This document shows positions 22,059 through 33,344 of a DNA stretch of 64,000 nt, one piece after another. This stretch comes from Ophiobolus disseminans (lineage: Eukaryota; Ascomycota; Dothideomycetes; Pleosporales; Phaeosphaeriaceae). The translations under genes and the position numbers were made by a program. Numbering within the stretch: position 1 is the stretch's first letter; each line of letters begins with the position of its first letter. Location: positions 337,009 through 401,008 of the forward strand of contig MU006240.1 in the NCBI GenBank assembly GCA_010093685.1. The letters run 5' to 3'. The notes under the pieces were generated by a model, which saw only the letters and a program-made list of their open reading frames with translations, ran no database searches and was not told the origin of the DNA.

Positions 22059-24252
22059 ATGAAGGCAATGGAAACCACCAAACACGGCTCTCGAGCGGAA
22101 GCGCATGTAGGAACTAGCACACCACCAAACCAGACATATTCGCCCTCACTGTCGGCGTCGCGACCACCATCTCAACTCGACATCCCTACACCAAGTCTAC
22201 CACGACGATCAATGAGGGATGGCGTCCCGTAATTTGGATGGTGGTGGGAACTCGGTGCCGTGCTCGTCAGCTTCGTGTGCATGTCTCTCGTTGTCACCAT
22301 CCTCTTATACATGGATGGTAAGCCGATGCGAACATGGACGTTACCAATCCAACCCAACTCACTTGTCGCCGTCTTCTCTACCATCACTAAGTCAGCCCTT
22401 CTTGTTCCCATTGCCGAGAGTATTGGGCAACTCAAGTGGGATTATTTCAACGATCGACCACGGAGCATACAAAACATGCAGATTTTCGATGAGGCGAGCC
22501 GAGGCCCGTGGGGTGCGTTGGTACTCCTGTGTAAGACCCGAGGCAGTTCGATACTGGCGGCTCTTGCGTCGGCGATTACGATTCTCTTGTTGGCTTTTGA
22601 GCCTTTTACGCAACAGGTCATCGAGGTGCACGCGCAGGAGGCGGCGTTGTTCAATACGAGTGGATACGTGTCGGTGGCACACAACTTCACCCCACAGACT
22701 GGAGACTTGCCTCAAGGTCTGATCTCCATATATGCTTTGCCCTGAAGACCAGTCGCTGAAAAGTCAAACAGAAATATACATTGCATCGACCATGCGGCTA
22801 CTAAGCGCCGCGATTGGACGGCCGGATCCCATGCCGAACAATACCTTTTGTCCAACCTTGGAATGTCGCGTCAATGACTTCACTTCACTGGCTATGTGTC
22901 CAATCTGCGACAGCGAAGTCCTTGACTTTGGCAAGAATAACAAATATTGCTATTACAGTATTACGAAGGGTTTTAACACGATTAATTGGGTGGCTGGATA
23001 TAATGTGTCTAGGTTGATAACCTCATTGGAAAAGACTCTCTCAAACATTTCGGCGGCCACTGAGTCAGTACACGGGAATTTCAGTACGTTTTCCGAGTTT
23101 AGGGCAGTTGCTTCCAAATCTGAAGAAGGAAGCATCTGGAAAAAGACGTGCTCCTTGGAATTTGACAATGCTCCCCGTCTCGACGTCTATGTTAAGATGG
23201 AGCCTTCACGGTGGCTATCATATTCCAAAGCAAATGATCTCCGCAATTCGACAATGAATCCCGCGCAAATTCTTTCGGGACTGCCTTGGGTGCGTAGCAC
23301 GCGGATCCGTTACAGCTCTACAGGGAATGAGCAAGCTCTCGGCAGGATAGATGGCCGCTGGAGCATTGGTGGCGACCCAGAAGCGGGATCTTTTGGCCTC
23401 GAGGGCATCCCGGAATCACTGCAGCAAAAAGTGTCAGGTTGTTTTCCGGACCTTTGGAAGACTATGGCCCAAGACGGGGCCAATGAGCTCAAGTCTACTT
23501 GTATCACCTTGTCAGGCGACTCTCAGACATTAGACCAGCTCGACAGCTTTGGAGACATGAACGCAACTCTCACAAGATGCCGCTTAAGTATATGCGCTCG
23601 ACGATACCAGAATGTAACTATAAGTCCAGCCGGCATGAGGGGCGCAAGAGTAACAGACCTACCCTGGATTCTCGCCGCCCCTAACGTGTCGAGTCTAGCC
23701 ATATCGCAAATATACAGCGCGAGAGACGACACGAACAACACTTACAGGTTCGACCAGAAACATATTTCGAAGTTCGGGTCGCTACTATACGACACGGCAG
23801 AGACTCGAAATTTCCAGTATCTGTTGAACAAGAACAACCCAAGCTCCAGCGCAGACTGGATGCACTTCTTCCAACTGGTAGCAGACGTCTTCACCCAAAC
23901 GATTCTGAGTCCTTACAACCCCGACGCCAAACACATGATTGCAGAAGCATACGGCCCGGTGATCTTCGTACGTGTGCGATGGGTCTGGTCTATCTTTCCA
24001 CTGGCTCTTGTACTAGCTGCGAGTGTTCTGCTGTGCTTGACTATGTATCGGAGTCGAAGCAAGGCATATTTGTACAAGAACTCTATACTGGCGACGTTGT
24101 TCCATGGTCTCGGGGGCTGGGATACATATGAGTTACTACCTGATAAGACATCGGGAAGGGAGACGTATGCCGATATGATGGATATCGCGAAAGGAATGAT
24201 GGCGTCGTTGAAGAAGGATGGCGAGGGGTATTTGAAGTTGAAAAGGGAATGA
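22059..24252 (+). pseudogene. DUF3176-like membrane protein with one in-frame TAA
   Basis: From the ATG at 22059 the frame encodes a Ser/Pro-rich cytosolic head, hits TAA at 22230..22232, and continues in the same frame into FGWWWELGAVLVSFV, the aromatic start of the first membrane helix. Later blocks (ESIGQLKWDYF, FDEASRGPWGAL, LAFEPFTQQ) match what I remember of the fungal DUF3176 family. A 55-nt intron, 22717..22771, with weak donor GTCTGA but a good branch and AACAG acceptor, joins the two long frames in phase 1. The long extracytosolic part has many Asn-x-Ser/Thr sites, and a last helix near 23960-24040 precedes a cytosolic tail. The full product would be about 712 residues. No intron can remove the TAA, since no AG lies between it and the first helix. 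Translation from a later ATG (22281) would lose the WWWE block. Function unknown. Confidence 0.65.
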
Positions 24253-24509
24253 AAGTTGGGGGAATTCGAGTACAACCATCGATGAAAGATCTAAGTTTCA
24301 TAACTAGAAACCTCAATACCTTGATTCGCTGTGACATGTCGATAGTGTGATACCTGGTCAATCAGTGCTTCGACGTTCGATAAGAAGTTGAGGCTACGCT
24401 AGTCATGCAAACACCAGTTCCCCCAAGCTCCCCGCATCGCGTCACCCTCAACCTAAAACCAACCATGTAGTCCACGCGCCACCCCTACCACAAGCCCCAA
24501 ACCGCACCA

Positions 24510-26153
24510 ATGCCTACGCGCGCAATTGAAGCTATATTTTACACGCGCTTCCACCACGAAAAAGGTACACATACCGCGCCCTTGTAACTTACACAGCTAA
24601 ACCGCATATACAGGCTCGCGCGTCCTCCACCAAGTCCCTCCGAACAGCATCGTCCCCCGAAGGCGCAAACCAGCCGACCCAGACGCGGCTCCAGAGTCTC
24701 CTCCGCTCTTCGACTTCGCGTCCACGTCGCAGAACTTCATCATCCCAAACCAGCAGTTTTGCGACCGCTTACTGACCTTTTGCGTCAACCACCACCGTGT
24801 GATCGGATACCCTGTGTGCATAAAAGGCGAGCGATATAGCCGGAATGAATTCATCTTCAACTTCGCCATTGTGGTGGGTGAGAATGAGCTCGACTGGGCG
24901 TGTTACGGCGAGGTAGTGAGGAAGTTGGGACGATTGCTGAGGGGACTGGAAGAGCAGGATGGTTTCTTGAGTCGTGAGGAAGAAGGGGTGTGGGAGGGGG
25001 ATAATGAAGGGGAGGATGGTGTGTTTGGTGAAGAGGGTGGGAGTGGGGGGAAGATGTATGCGCTGTGTGAGATGGTGCTTGAGGATTTGAATAATTATGC
25101 CGAGTGTATGATACCAATCGGTAAGTCCAACCCATGCCTAAAACCTCGAGAAGTAGGATACTAATGTATGCTATGTTAGACGACTCAAACACAATCAACC
25201 TCAAACTCTTCCCCACACGCCCCCCTCCCCCACCCATCCTCGCCCACCAAGTCCCTGTCCTCACAATCTCCCTCGCTACCCTGCAATCCCCTATATCCTC
25301 CGACCTAACCCTTAACCGCGTGCTCCCATATATCAACGGCGTAAACAGCATAGCGCGCATCGCACAGCTGGCAGACACGGATTTGTCACTCACGCGCCGA
25401 GCTGTCCAACATCTCGTGTACTACGGCTGCCTCGTGCTGCTCGACATCTTCAGCTTCGGCGCTATATACGCCTGCACGGCGGAAATAGGCGCGTTCGTAA
25501 TCGACGACGCGGTTAAGGATGAGTGCGCGAGGTATGTTCGCGCGCCACGCGCACGCTCAGGTCTTGAAGAAGAACATATCTCCCTGTCCTCGTCGCTTGC
25601 GTCACCGACCACAAATCCCGATCCTCCCCCACACACCCAACCCCCCCAAACCAACGACGCATATCTAATAGACCACTCCACCCTCATCCTGCTCTACACC
25701 TCCCTGCGCCAAGGCCTCACCCTAAAAAAATGGGTCCTATCGCACCCCACGCTCCTCCAACATATCGACGTGCGCCGCCTCATCACATTCGGCATAATAA
25801 AAGGCTTCCTATACCGCGTGCACAAATACGCACTCGCCACCTCCACCACCCCTTCTACATCCTTACCACCCGCCGCGCCGCCAACAAGCCTCGCCGCGAG
25901 CGCCGTGAACATCGGCGGCACTGCGAATGTTGGCGTCGGGAATGAAATGGGTCCGAGTGTGTATTTGCATCGACCGAGTACGACGCCGCATGTGACTGAC
26001 GCGGAGCGCGGGGAGGCGTTGCCGCTACTCAGGTTTTTGGATGGGATGCATTGCTTTGATGAGATTTGTACGGAGTTGTGTTTGGCGGAGAGGGTTGTGG
26101 AGGGGAGGGTTAGAGGGATGGGGGAGGGGGTAGGGATTGTGATACAGCGGTAA
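24510..26153 (+). CDS. npr2: Npr2, nitrogen permease regulator 2 (GATOR1/SEACIT subunit)
   Basis: Exons 24510..24564, 24614..25120 and 25180..26153 encode 511 residues. The family hallmarks are at the N-terminus (IEAIFYTRFHHEKGSRVLHQVP), in FIIPNQQFCDRLLTFCVNHHRVIGYPVCI, in RNEFIFNFAIVV, and in the central HLVYYGCLVLLDIF and FGIIKGFLYRVHKYA. Npr2 pairs with Npr3 in the SEACIT/GATOR1 complex at the vacuole, which acts as GTPase-activating protein for the Gtr/Rag GTPases and turns TORC1 down under amino-acid or nitrogen shortage. Both introns are phase 1. Compared with yeast, Pro/Ser/Thr-rich linkers (about residues 330-350 and 410-430) replace conserved spacing, as is usual in filamentous fungi. 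The gene is intact. Confidence 0.9.
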
Positions 26154-26859
26154 GAAGGGAGGGTGTTGGGGTAGTATTAGGAGGGGGATAGGAGGGTTAT
26201 GGGGAAGTGGGGAGGGAGTTGCGTGCTTGTGGGAGGTAGGGTGGGAATGGGGATGGGGGGTGAGGAGCTTCGGGGTGGGGTGGGGTGTGAGTGTGAGGAT
26301 GTGGTGCGGGGTGTGTGTATTCAGAAGACTCTCGTGAGTCGAAGAGCAATGTGAAATAGTAGCGAGGAGTCACTTGATTGAGTATAAAGAACCAGTCAAA
26401 CAGATGAGTAACATCAATAATCTCCAAGCTACGTGGAACTTGGACAAAGCGCATCTCAAATCATCGTATTTCTCCCAACCATCTCAAGCCTCATGGGCCA
26501 AATTAAAAAAGTTTTACTATAGTACACTGAAAAGAAACCAAAAAGATCAATCAGCAATCTCGCTGAACTTATTCGCGTCTGATCCAACGCCAGACGCCAC
26601 GCCATGCTCATGCAATGCAGTACCAACATACAGAAAGAAAACAACAAAGAAAAATACCAAATCTCAAACCGCATCAGCCAGACCCCGGTCTCAACACAGC
26701 CACCCCATCCGGCAATATTGGAACCCGCCGGGAGGGAATCCCAAAAGGGACTCAACCGTACCCAGTAGGTCCCTCAAGCCAAGGACGGGGGTTCGGGGAG
26801 TCGACGAGGCGGCGTCAAACAGCACATAGAAACACAAAACGCTGACAGAAAGGTCCTGC
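26154..26859. other. convergent intergenic region
   Basis: A G-rich tract (about 26155-26310) follows the Npr2 stop on the plus strand; the rest is the 3' region of the minus-strand nucleoporin. Short frames here are not credible genes. Confidence 0.55.
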
Positions 26860-29800
26860 CTACGCCGGCACGGCGGCGTTGTACTTTTCGGAAAAGGTTG
26901 TCGCATCCTCGCCCGTCTTGAAGGTGATGCAGTACTGCTCAATGGCCTGGCCCTTTGGCTTGGGCGCCATGACCATCTTGCCCGAGGCGCCAATCACAGA
27001 CGTCTTCAGCTGAGCGAGGATGGAGTAGTTGAGCGGTGTAGCGCCGCTAGCGATGCGGATGCGTACGAAGCAGTTACCGGTGGCCTTGTCCTTGAGGATG
27101 TACAGGGGGCCGCGCGCAAAGTTTTCCCACACCTTTTTGCCGTCGCCATGATCGATTTGGTGCTTTGCGAGTGCAGCATCCGTCTCAAAGATGACGTCAA
27201 AGGCGGACTTTTCCTCGGCGGTGAGCTTGGAAAGATCGACTTGGTCGGTGTTATCTTCGTCATCCTCGGCAGCACTGGTGTCGGCCTCGGAAGGCGTAGC
27301 GGCGCGGGAAGAGAAGGCGGACGATGGAGCAGAAAAACCTCCGCTGGGTGCAAGTAGAGACGAGCTGCCGGTAGTAGAGCCGAAGCCGAAGAGATGGGCA
27401 GGCGGGGGCTTCGAGGGTGTGGTCGATGCCGATGGAGGGTTGAATTGGAACGTCGGCGCGGCCCCGTTGCCAAACTTGATTGGAGTACCCTCCTTGTAGG
27501 TCTGGTCACCACCAAAGGTATCTGACTTGGGAGTTGTCGAGGTCGAGGCCTTTGCAGCAGCAGCAAAATCAAACATATTGCGAGGCTTGCCAGCGGGTGT
27601 AGTCGATCCGTTGGTCTGTCCAAAGACGGAGGGAGAGTCGCTGTTCTCTTTCTCCGAATCAGAGCCATCATCCCGTGTGATCCGTGAGAGTAGGCTTCCC
27701 TTCTGGCTGTCCTGCTTCTTGTATCTTGAGGTATCATCGTTCGAGTCATCAGCCTCAGTCTCAGACGCACCAAATTTGCGCTTTGGTGGCGTGGTGGACA
27801 CGGCAGAACCAGCTGCCTGTTCTCCTTCCTCTTCAGGCTCTTCCTGGTTGTTCGACGATGCACCGGATGAAAGATGACCAAAGATATTCGGTGTAGAGCT
27901 CTGCCCCATGCTGCCAGCGTTAAACACAGACCCGCCAGTGGAGGGGGCAGGGCTACCAGATCGCGAGCCGAACAGTCCAGGTGTTGAGGTGCCACTTGCC
28001 GGTTTCGCAAGTTTCGCGAAAGGGTTGGAGGCGGGTGCAGGTGTATCATCAGACTTCTTAGCTGCCGATGTCGTGAAGCCGAAAGCTGGTGCAGGCGCAG
28101 CAGTGTCTGGGGCCTTCTTAGCCGCTGACGTGGTAAAGCCCTTAGAGTTGAACGCAGGCAGTGACGATGTGGCCGCCTTTTGCTCTGCAACGCGTTTAGC
28201 CTCCTCCTCGTCATACTTCGCAGACCACTCTGCTTTAGTCTCCTCATCAGAATCGTAGTCTGCGTCCATTGCCTTCTTCTTGCGCTCAGCGGCAAGCTGC
28301 TCGTACGTCTTAGCGGTGGAAGCAAACTGACTCATATACCCGCCACCACTGCCGGTGGCAGCAGGCTTGAAGCCACTGTTGGAGGTAGCAGGCTTGAAGC
28401 CACCGCCGAAATTTGTGGTCGTGGTGGATGAACTAGGATTGAATCCAGACGAAGGCTTAAAGCCGCTGCCAGAGGTCGTGGTCGTGGTGGATGAACTGGG
28501 GTTGAAACCGGATGAAGGCTTGAAGCCACTACCGGAGGTCGTGGTCGTGGTGGATGAACTTGGATTGAATCCAGACGAAGGCTTAAAGCCACTACCGGAG
28601 GTCGTGGTCGTGCTAGGTGAGCCAGGCGTGAACCCGAACGCAGGCTTCGTCGGCTCTGTTGCTGGAGTCGATGCCGCCTTGGGAGCAAACAGAGTACTTG
28701 GTTCTGTAGGAGCTGGAGGATTGCCATTGATAGCCTTCGCAAAGATGTTCGATGTTGCTGTCGCGGGAGGGTTGACCTTGGGAGTTGGGGTAGTTGATTG
28801 TGGTGTAGGAGTTGCTGCTGGGTCCGCAGGACGCGCCCGCTTGGTAGGAGAGGGCTCTCGAACCTCGGGACTCTCATCATTCTTGCGCTTCGTTGACAGC
28901 ATCGACTCAGTGCCCGTGACGCCCTTTTCGGTCGCACGCTGCTTCTTCGCAACGTCGATCTTCGTCTTGATTGCTGAACTGTGCTGGTGATGCCAAAGCG
29001 ACAATGCTGACCAGTCTGCAGTCGGCGAAAGACCGATGAGCTTGGACCGGTACTTATCGTTAAGCTGTTGCAGCTGCAGGGTCAGGTTGCAGATCAGTTT
29101 GAACAAGTTGTCTGAGTCCTGACTTAGAGCCGCGCTTGAAGCAGCCCACTCTTTAGGAACGTGTGCCTTCGGGATCTTCGGTAGTTCCGGGCCGCTGATT
29201 CCTGTTGCGGTGGTGGTGCCTGTCAGCGCCGGCATCGATGGTGAAGAAATAGTTGCCTGTGCCTTGGGTGGAGCGAACATGTTGGAGCGCTGTGTGGAAG
29301 GCTTAGGCAGACCGGAGAATGGGTTCGACGCTGCTGCTGTGGTGGCAGGTTCCGTAGCGGTGGCTTTCGGAGGCTCTACCGCGGGTGTGGACTGCGGCTT
29401 TCCTGCTTGCGCGGTGTTGAAGCCTGTAAATGCGCTCGCCTTGGGCGTCTCAGCAGGCTGCTCGGACGCCTGTAAGCTCGAGTTCTTCTGTGCGGCGCCA
29501 AAAAAGTTGAAGCCTGAACCTGGAGTGCTCGCGGGCTTAGGCGTCGCAGCTTTGTCCTCTGGAAGCTTGATGCCACCAAATGGATTATTGGGTGCCTGTG
29601 GAGTCTGCTGCCCGAAGTTGAATGCCGGAGCTGGCGATGCGCCCGCGGTGGGTAGGCTCGAGAACGGATTGCTGGCGGGCGCGGAGGAAGTTGCGGCGAA
29701 CATAGACGACGACGATGCTGTGGTGGTTGGAGTCAAGCTCTGCGCACTCGGGCTGAACATGTCCGATGCAGGTGCTGTGGTAGTCGGTACGGAATTATCC

Positions 29801-31459
29801 TGCGCGGTGGAGCCGAAAAGTGGCGCTGTAGTTGTGGGAGTGGAGTTCTGCTGTGCGCTAGACATTCCGAACATAAACGTCGAGGGTGCTGTGGTGGTTG
29901 GGGTGCCATTGTTCTGCGCAATGGAGCCAAAAAGTGGCGCTGTGGTGGTGGGAGCGGAGTTCTGCTGCGCATTGGATGTTCCGAAGATGAACGACGTTGG
30001 TGCTGTGGTGGTGGGGGTGAAACTCTGCTGCGCATTGGAGCCGAAAAGGTTCGACGCAGGTGCTGTGGTTGTAGGGGCATCATTCTGTTGCGCCCTTGTG
30101 CCAGGGCCAAAGTTGTTGTTGGACTGCGGCGCCTGCTGCTGTGTCTGGCCCCCGTTCTGGCCAAAGGTCGAGTTGAACATGTTCGACGCCGGTGCTGCGG
30201 TGGGTGTGGACATGGCGGAACCGAACAAGTTGCCAAACTGTGGCGCGCCGTTGGTTCCATCGTTGCCGTGGCTGAATATGCCCGACCACGAGGGGGCGCT
30301 GCTCATCGCGAAGGAAGTCATGCCCGAGGTAGTGACTGTGCTCGTGCTTTGGCCATTGGGGTCAGAGCTCTGCGACTTTTCGCCGCCGAACGTGTTGCCC
30401 TGCTGGGTGTTGCCGAACAGACTGCCCTGCTGGTTCTGCTGTGCGCCGCCAAACATATTGCCCTGCTGTGTGTTGCCCTGCTGCGCATTGCCGAGCATAT
30501 TGCCCTGCTGAGTGCTGCCGAACATGTTGCCCGCTTGAGAGGTTGGTTGTGAGGTGAAGACAGAGCCGCCTCCGAAGCCTTGCGAGAATGGCTGCGACGT
30601 GTTGCCGTTGGTGGGAGGCGCGCCGTTGGAGAAGATGCTGCTGTTGCTGCCGCCGAACACAGGGGCTTGGTTGCCAGCGTTGAAGGAGGGCGCGGGGCCG
30701 GCGCTGAAGTTGAAGGCGCCTGCGGTGAGGGGTTGAGGGTTGAAGCTGGTGCTGGGGCCCTGGTTGCTCGCGCCGAATGCCGGGAAGGAGGTGTTGGTGA
30801 AAGTGTTGCCCGGCGCAGGCTGCTGGGTGGGCGGGAAGCTGGTTGTTGCGCCCCCTCCGAATGTGCTGTTACCACCGCCAAACATGTTGCCATTGGCATC
30901 GTTGTTGTTGTTCTCGCCTCCACCTACGGCAGGTGATCCCGAGAACTGTGCAAAGGAGCTGTCGAAGCCGGTCTGCTGCGGCGTGCCGAATGTCGCAATC
31001 TGCGAGGGTGTCTGGAAGCGCGCGTTAGCCTGCTGCTGTTGTTTCTGCTGCCACATTCGCATCTCGCGACGCCCCGCGGGCGTGTTGTATCTGCCCGACG
31101 ACATGCCGGGGGATGCGCGAGCGGGTGCAGTTGAGTCGAGGGCGCAGGGTTGATGGTGAAGTACTTACGGCGGCGGCTGCTCCTGGGCGGCGTTTGACAG
31201 TCTTGATTCTGGGGGATAAAGAGTCAGCACGTGTTGGTGTGAATGACAATGCGCTTTGTGGCGGGGTGATGTGCACGCAATGGCAGCACCTCCCCTACAA
31301 AACGCGGCTCGAGGTCGAAGGGGACATGGTAACCTACTTGCGCGACGCCAGCTGGGCGGCCGTCGCCCGCTGCGGGATCTCGGCGGGCTCCTCTTCGCGC
31401 TCGTCGTACGGGCGCTCCGGCCGGCCCTGGGCGAAGGTGTTTGCGCGTTTGCCCGACAT
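26860..31459 (-). CDS. nup2: FG-repeat nucleoporin with Ran-binding domain (Nup2/Nup61/Nup50-like)
   Basis: The large exon, 26860..31090, encodes about 1410 residues. Its first two thirds are Gln/Asn/Gly/Ser-rich with many FG, GLFG-like and FxFG dipeptide repeats. A helical segment with LFKLICNLTLQLQQL follows near the middle, then charged linkers. The C-terminal 130 residues form a Ran-binding (RanBD1) fold: DAALAKHQIDHG, KKVWENFARGPLYILKD, CFVRIRIASG. Two upstream exons are inferred. Exon 31338..31459 starts MSGKRANTFAQGRPERPYDE; exon 31169..31201 is the only choice that keeps both intron phases. Its acceptor (CAAG) is weaker than a nearby CCCCAG that would break the frame. The full product is about 1461 residues. 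The protein should sit at the nuclear basket, bind Ran-GTP and assist importin recycling. Npr2 lies tail-to-tail with it. Confidence 0.85.
28416..28610 (-). repeat. three tandem 63-bp units in the nucleoporin gene
   Basis: Three near-identical direct repeats, each coding for a 21-residue unit (GSGFKPSSGFNPSSSTTTTT plus Ser). Differences are mostly third-position. They extend the FG-rich disordered part and probably vary in number between strains. Confidence 0.8.
29700..30080 (-). repeat. imperfect PTTTAP/LFG repeat array in the nucleoporin gene
   Basis: About eight degenerate repeats pair a PTTTAP or PTTTAS element with a phenylalanine-containing block (LFGS, FIFGT, FMFGM). They supply the cohesive FG part of the nucleoporin. 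Confidence 0.65.
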
Positions 31460-31939
31460 GGCGGAGTGTCGAGTTGGGGTTGGCTGCGCGTGTGGGTGAT
31501 GGATGTGGACCAGGGAAATGTTTTGGCTTGATGTTCAAGAGGCAGGTGCGACAGCGGGCCCGGACGTCAGACGCGCTTAGTCATCCTGCCCCAGCAACGC
31601 AACAACAAAACCACGACTCAGCAACAACCCCTTATCGCCATAACGACGGCAGACACATGGAGGCTGGTGGAAGTTTCTCACGGCGGATCGCGATATCCCA
31701 CTTGACTTCGGACGACTCCACCGAAATGGATGGTGGAGGTTAAGATGCGCAGCAGCGATACTAGCTGTGTTTGGACTCACTCGAGGATGACAATGTGCAC
31801 GTATCTTTGACCGTATAATTCAACGCGACTCTTCTTGCGTGATGCACTCTTACTCTTCCGTCTAGTGATCAAACCGTCCTCTTCCCACATGGCTACTTCC
31901 CATCCCACCCCCTAAACGCGTTATCAAACTCCTACATCC
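31460..31939. other. intergenic
   Basis: Promoter and 5' leader of the nucleoporin gene (left part) and 3' region of the minus-strand oxidoreductase-like gene (right part). No supported gene. Confidence 0.55.
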
Positions 31940-33073
31940 TCACCCCAGCATCGTCCAAGCCAGGCCACTCCCGCCCCTCTTGCACATCTCCTCTTCCACC
32001 TCCACCCACTCTGCATACCTCTCATACACCTCCGCAATCATCCTCGACCTGATCGGTAGCTCCTTCTGGTACTCGGCCCAATCCCACTCTATCTCCGTGA
32101 CTTCATCAGTCGCATGGTCATGATGCTGGATGGTCACCGGGTCAATTGTATGTGAATGGTAAAAGTGGCCTTGTATGGTGATGAGCAGTTCGCCTGTAGT
32201 GCCGGCGATGGACCATGACGTTGTGGGTTGGTTTTTGACGGGTGGCCCGAGACGGAATGTTTGTGCGAGGGTCGCATTGGCGGCTACTTTGACTTTGCCA
32301 TCTGACGGAATCAACGGACCGTGGATGGAGAATAGGTCCGGTATATCAGTATCAACGGAGCCTGTAGTCTTCCCGTCCGCGTTGAAGATCTTGAGTGTCG
32401 GCCTCTGAGTCTGCATTCTTGCATCGAAGCTCTTGAACTCTCCCAGCACGTGATGAATGTAGTCCAATGCATGTCCATTCTCTATCATAACGGGATTGCC
32501 GCCAGTCTTACGATCTGCAAAGTATGCCACAGAGTCTGGAAGGCTATCGCGAGGCAGTAGGTGTCCGAATGTAGTGACGTTGCTGCTGAGCACAGTGCCG
32601 ATGGTTCCAGACGCGAGGACGTCTTTGATCCGTAATGTTAGTGGCGACACGCGGCTTTGGAGCCCGATGATGCATTTACTGGCATCGACTCCGTTGTCCT
32701 TTGCAATTGCGAGAAGCTCCCGCGCCTTCTCAATGTTCTCCGCCAATGGCCATTCGACAAATACGCTCTTTCCGGCGCGCAGACTGGGTGCAATGGTTGG
32801 ATAGTGCACGTCGACTCGTGTGCAGCACACTACGAGATCGATGTCGAGGTCTCGTGCAAGAGCTTGCGGATCGCCGTACGCCTTCACTGCAGAAGGAAGT
32901 TGGAAGTGCTGTTTCGAAGCTGCAGCTGCTGCAAAGCTGGAGTTGAGTAGTGCACCGACTTTAATATGGGTGCGACCGATAGGAGATATTAAATACGGTA
33001 GATGCGCGTCGCCAGCCCACGATGTCTTTGCGCTGGCGGATAAGCCTATCAGAGCGACTCGAATAAGTGACAT
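31940..33073 (-). CDS. Gfo/Idh/MocA-fold protein, Gal80-like
   Basis: Single-exon gene of 377 codons when started at MSLIRVALIGLSASAKTSW; an in-frame ATG at 33151 would add 26 residues of no obvious family character. The N-terminal half is a Rossmann fold (VALIGLSASAK, then DLDIDLVVCCTRVDVHYP). The C-terminal half is the alpha/beta oxidoreductase domain with GGNPVMIENGHALDYIHHVLGEF. The usual EKP motif, whose lysine is catalytic in many family members, reads EWP (residues 107-109), as I recall for Gal80-type proteins that bind NAD(P) and regulate transcription rather than act as enzymes. The gene lies 271 bp downstream of qutR on the same strand, at the edge of the quinate cluster. It may be a dehydrogenase for a sugar or polyol, or a regulator; neither is shown by the sequence. 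Confidence 0.75.
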   Translation of the reverse strand: MSLIRVALIGLSASAKTSWAGDAHLPYLISPIGRTHIKVGALLNSSFAAAAASKQHFQLPSAVKAYGDPQALARDLDIDLVVCCTRVDVHYPTIAPSLRAGKSVFVEWPLAENIEKARELLAIAKDNGVDASKCIIGLQSRVSPLTLRIKDVLASGTIGTVLSSNVTTFGHLLPRDSLPDSVAYFADRKTGGNPVMIENGHALDYIHHVLGEFKSFDARMQTQRPTLKIFNADGKTTGSVDTDIPDLFSIHGPLIPSDGKVKVAANATLAQTFRLGPPVKNQPTTSWSIAGTTGELLITIQGHFYHSHTIDPVTIQHHDHATDEVTEIEWDWAEYQKELPIRSRMIAEVYERYAEWVEVEEEMCKRGGSGLAWTMLG

Positions 33074-33344
33074 GATCGTTGCAGTGCTGTTGATGGTATG
33101 CGATACTTCTTTAAACGCCCTATGAGGACCTTCCTCGTCCCTTGATCCCATACTGTCTTCGTAATCAGCTTGTCAGAAGATCCTCGTGGGAAGTCAGAAC
33201 TGAGTCCAATAGCCAATCGCATATGTGACCAAAGATGGCGTGATGTAACCATGCTTGTCGTCTTGGCGGCGATCCAGGCTATATTGACTGCATCGGTGTT
33301 ATTACCAATCAGATTTGTGACTGTTGCGCCGCTCTTTACGGACT

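Noticed and set aside
22730..22760. frameshift in the DUF3176-like gene
   Set aside because: The apparent shift is better explained by a 55-nt intron with correct phase, branch and acceptor.
27006..28325. 439-codon minus-strand frame
   Set aside because: Alternative frame of the same nucleoporin exon; an Arg/Leu/Ser/Pro-rich shadow.
29210..30511. 433-codon plus-strand open frame
   Set aside because: Antisense to the FG repeats of the nucleoporin. Its length follows from the repeated, stop-poor codons of the real gene, and its translation is low-complexity with no domain.
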